DNA of 6,520 nucleotides, taken from contig CANGSD010000073.1 of the NCBI GenBank assembly GCA_947455875.1, positions 1 to 6,520 on the forward strand, read 5' to 3'. This document shows, piece after piece, positions 4,463-6,520 of this stretch. Within the stretch, counting starts at the first letter, position 1; each line of letters opens with the position of its first letter. The DNA is from Comamonadaceae bacterium (GTDB lineage: Bacteria > Pseudomonadota > Gammaproteobacteria > Burkholderiales > Burkholderiaceae). The position numbers were made by a program, and so were the translations under genes. The notes beneath the pieces are model-generated. The model did no database searches and had not been told where the DNA came from. It worked only from the letters and a program-made list of their open reading frames with translations.

Positions 4463-6520
4463 ATGAGCGCCAATTACCAGGTCCACGGCGATGTCGCCGT
4501 GATCACATTGAACAATCCACCCGTCAACGGCCTGGGCCTGGCCACGCGCCTGGGTATCGCCGCGGGGCTGGATCAAGCCCACGCCGACCCGGCGGTCAAG
4601 GCCATCGTCATCACCGGCGCAGGCAAGGCCTTCTCCGGCGGGGCGGACATCAACGAATTCAACTCCCCCAAGGCCTACGCCGAGCCTAATTTGCTGTCGG
4701 TGATTCGCGCGGTGGAGAACGCCACCAAGCCGGTGGTGGCCGCCGTGCACTCGGTGGCCATGGGCGGCGGGCTGGAGCTGGCCCTGGGCTGCCACTACCG
4801 CATCGCCGCGCCGGGCACCAGCGTGGCCCTGCCCGAGGTGAAGCTGGGTCTGATCCCCGGCGCAGGCGGCACGGTGCGCCTGCCGCGCGCGCTGGGGGTA
4901 GAGACCGCGCTGAACATGATCGTCAGCGGCGAACCGGTCAAGAGCGAGTTGCTCGCGCAGCTGCCGGGGCAAAAGCTGTTTGACAAGATGGCCGCTTCGG
5001 CCGAGTCGCTGGCGCAAGAGGCGCTGGCCTTTGCCCGCTCGGTGGCCGACGCGCGCCCGCTGCCCCGCGTGCGTGACCTGCCGTGCAAGCACCCGCAGGG
5101 CGATGCCTATTTCCAGTTTGCGCGCAATATGGTCCAGGGCATGGCCAAGAACCTGCCGGCCCCGGGTCAGTGCGTGAACGCGGTGCAGAACGCCACGACA
5201 AAACCCTTCGAGCAGGCCCTGCTCGAGGAGCGCCAGATCTTCATCAACCTGATGAACACGCCGGAGTGCCGCGCGCTGCGCCATCTGTTCATGGCCGAAC
5301 GCGCGGCGTCCAAGATCCCCGATGTGCCCTCGGACACGCCCCAGCGCACGATCGCGAAGGTGGCGGTGATCGGCGCGGGCACCATGGGCGGCGGCATCTC
5401 GATGAACTTTCTGAACGCAGGCATCCCGGTCACCATCCTTGAGATGAAGCAGGAGGCCCTGGACCGCGGCGTCGCCACGATCCGCAAGAACTACGAGGCC
5501 CAGGTCAAGAAGGGCAAGCTGAAACAAGACAAGTACGAGCAACGCATGGCGCTGCTGTCGACTACGCTCGATTACAAGGAACTGGGCAGCGCCGATCTGG
5601 TGATCGAAGCGGTGTTCGAGGAGATGGGCGTCAAGCAAAAGGTGTTCGAGGCGCTGGATGCGGTGATGAAGCCCGGCGCCATCCTGGCCTCCAACACGTC
5701 CACCTTGGACGTGAACCAGATCGCGTCGTTCACGAAACGTCCGCAAGATGTCGTGGGCCTGCATTTCTTCAGCCCGGCCAACGTGATGCGACTGCTGGAA
5801 GTGGTGCGCGGCGCCAAGACGGGCAAGGACGTTTTGGCCACCGTGATGGCTGTGGCCAAGAAGATCAAGAAGACCGCGGTGGTCTCGGGCGTGTGCGACG
5901 GCTTCATTGGCAACCGCATGATCGAGCAATACAGCCGCCAGGCCGGCTTCCTGCTCGATGAAGGCTGCACCCCGCAGCAGGTGGACAAGGCCATCGAGAA
6001 GTTCGGCTTCGCCATGGGGCCGTTCCGTATGGGCGATCTGGCGGGTAATGACATCGGGTGGGCCATTCGCAAGCGCCGGTATGTCGAGAAGCCCGGCATG
6101 AAGTACAGCGCCAGCGCCGACAAGCTGTGCGAGTTGGGTCGCTACGGTCAGAAAACCGGCGCCGGCTGGTACGACTACCAGGCGGGCAAGCGCGACGCGA
6201 TCCCGTCGCCCGTGGTGGCTACGCTGATCGAAGAACACCGCAAGGCACTGGGCGTCACCGCGCGCAAGATCTCCGACGAAGAAATCGTGCAGCGCCTGGT
6301 GTTCTCGCTGGTGAACGAAGCTGCCCACATCCTGGAAGAAGGCATCGCCGCCCGCGCCAGCGATATCGACATGGTCTATATCACCGGCTACGGTTTTCCC
6401 ATCTTCCGCGGCGGCCCCATGCAGTACGCCAATGAGTTCGGCCTGTTCAACATGGTCCAGGCCATGAAGCGTTTCCAGAGCAACCCGCATGACGATGCGG
6501 CGTTCTGGGCGCCCGCGCCC
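4463..6520 (+). CDS. Enoyl-CoA hydratase / 3-hydroxyacyl-CoA dehydrogenase (FadJ/FadB-like), 3' end cut
   Basis: This soluble beta-oxidation enzyme hydrates trans-2-enoyl-CoA and oxidises the resulting 3-hydroxyacyl-CoA with NAD+. There are 686 codons without a stop up to the window edge; relatives are about 700 residues, so only a short tail should be missing. The N-terminal crotonase domain (about 1-170) has the oxyanion region FSGGAD, catalytic Glu105 in GGGLE and catalytic Glu125 in LPEVKLGLIPG. A linker (about 170-298) leads to the NAD-binding Rossmann fold with GAGTMG at 304-309. The dehydrogenase dyad is His434 (GLHFFSP) and Glu446 (LLEVV), with the same 12-residue gap as in E. coli FadB (His450/Glu462). 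C-terminal family motifs YGQKTGAGWYDY and GYGFPIFRGGPM are present. All catalytic residues are intact, so both activities are expected. I cannot decide between FadJ-, FadB- and peroxisomal-type naming, so no symbol is given. It is transcribed divergently from the cassette. Confidence 0.93.
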   Translation, partial: MSANYQVHGDVAVITLNNPPVNGLGLATRLGIAAGLDQAHADPAVKAIVITGAGKAFSGGADINEFNSPKAYAEPNLLSVIRAVENATKPVVAAVHSVAMGGGLELALGCHYRIAAPGTSVALPEVKLGLIPGAGGTVRLPRALGVETALNMIVSGEPVKSELLAQLPGQKLFDKMAASAESLAQEALAFARSVADARPLPRVRDLPCKHPQGDAYFQFARNMVQGMAKNLPAPGQCVNAVQNATTKPFEQALLEERQIFINLMNTPECRALRHLFMAERAASKIPDVPSDTPQRTIAKVAVIGAGTMGGGISMNFLNAGIPVTILEMKQEALDRGVATIRKNYEAQVKKGKLKQDKYEQRMALLSTTLDYKELGSADLVIEAVFEEMGVKQKVFEALDAVMKPGAILASNTSTLDVNQIASFTKRPQDVVGLHFFSPANVMRLLEVVRGAKTGKDVLATVMAVAKKIKKTAVVSGVCDGFIGNRMIEQYSRQAGFLLDEGCTPQQVDKAIEKFGFAMGPFRMGDLAGNDIGWAIRKRRYVEKPGMKYSASADKLCELGRYGQKTGAGWYDYQAGKRDAIPSPVVATLIEEHRKALGVTARKISDEEIVQRLVFSLVNEAAHILEEGIAARASDIDMVYITGYGFPIFRGGPMQYANEFGLFNMVQAMKRFQSNPHDDAAFWAPAP

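Noticed and set aside
4355..6490. A 711-codon open frame on the minus strand opposite the acyl-CoA enzyme gene
   Set aside because: The product is His/Ala/Gly/Arg-rich low-complexity sequence typical of the antisense of a GC-rich gene, with no recognisable motif. The plus strand encodes a complete set of catalytic motifs.
1..6520. CRISPR arrays, tRNA or rRNA genes, insertion sequences
   Set aside because: No spaced direct repeats, tRNA-like cloverleaf, rRNA sequence, transposase gene or terminal inverted repeats were seen on reading both strands.

Overview
The window is GC-rich, densely coded DNA with strong third-position G/C bias. Protein style (several divergent Liv-type transporter paralogs, a FadJ-like multifunctional protein) fits a betaproteobacterium, most likely Burkholderiales, perhaps Comamonadaceae. 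This placement is inference from protein character; no rRNA or other taxonomic marker is present.

Layout. (1) 1-2887, plus strand: the downstream part of a branched-chain/hydrophobic amino acid type ABC importer operon: the 3' end of livH, then livM, livG and livF. Junctions are translationally tight: a 4-nt gap from livH to livM, an ATGA overlap from livM to livG, and a 2-nt gap from livG to livF with the preferred start. (2) 2884-4242, minus strand: a compact three-gene cassette read toward livF. Two small acidic, lysine-free proteins have the layout of class I (CesT/SycE-like) type III secretion chaperones. The third is a 178-residue protein with a Ser/Pro/Asn-rich N-terminus and a two-helix transmembrane hairpin. 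I read it as a chaperone-chaperone-effector set, although no secretion-apparatus gene is in view. Its last stop codon overlaps the livF stop codon. (3) 4243-4462: a 220-bp divergent intergenic region rich in inverted repeats, with promoter-like signals on both strands. (4) 4463-6520, plus strand: a multifunctional enoyl-CoA hydratase / 3-hydroxyacyl-CoA dehydrogenase with all visible catalytic residues, cut by the window end.

How the parts work together. LivHMGF would form the membrane and ATPase part of an importer for a small carboxylate or amino acid; the binding protein is outside the window. The acyl-CoA enzyme could degrade a CoA-activated product of that substrate, but it has its own promoter-like region and lies beyond the opposite-strand cassette, so the link is only suggestive. 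The cassette looks like a small accessory unit placed between two metabolic transcription units.

Most notable points: the putative orphan type III chaperone/effector cassette; the bilobed hydrophobic hairpin of its candidate effector, which resembles chlamydial Inc proteins in layout; and motif changes in LivG and LivF that would all fall in the same composite ATP site, leaving the transporter with one consensus and one degenerate site.
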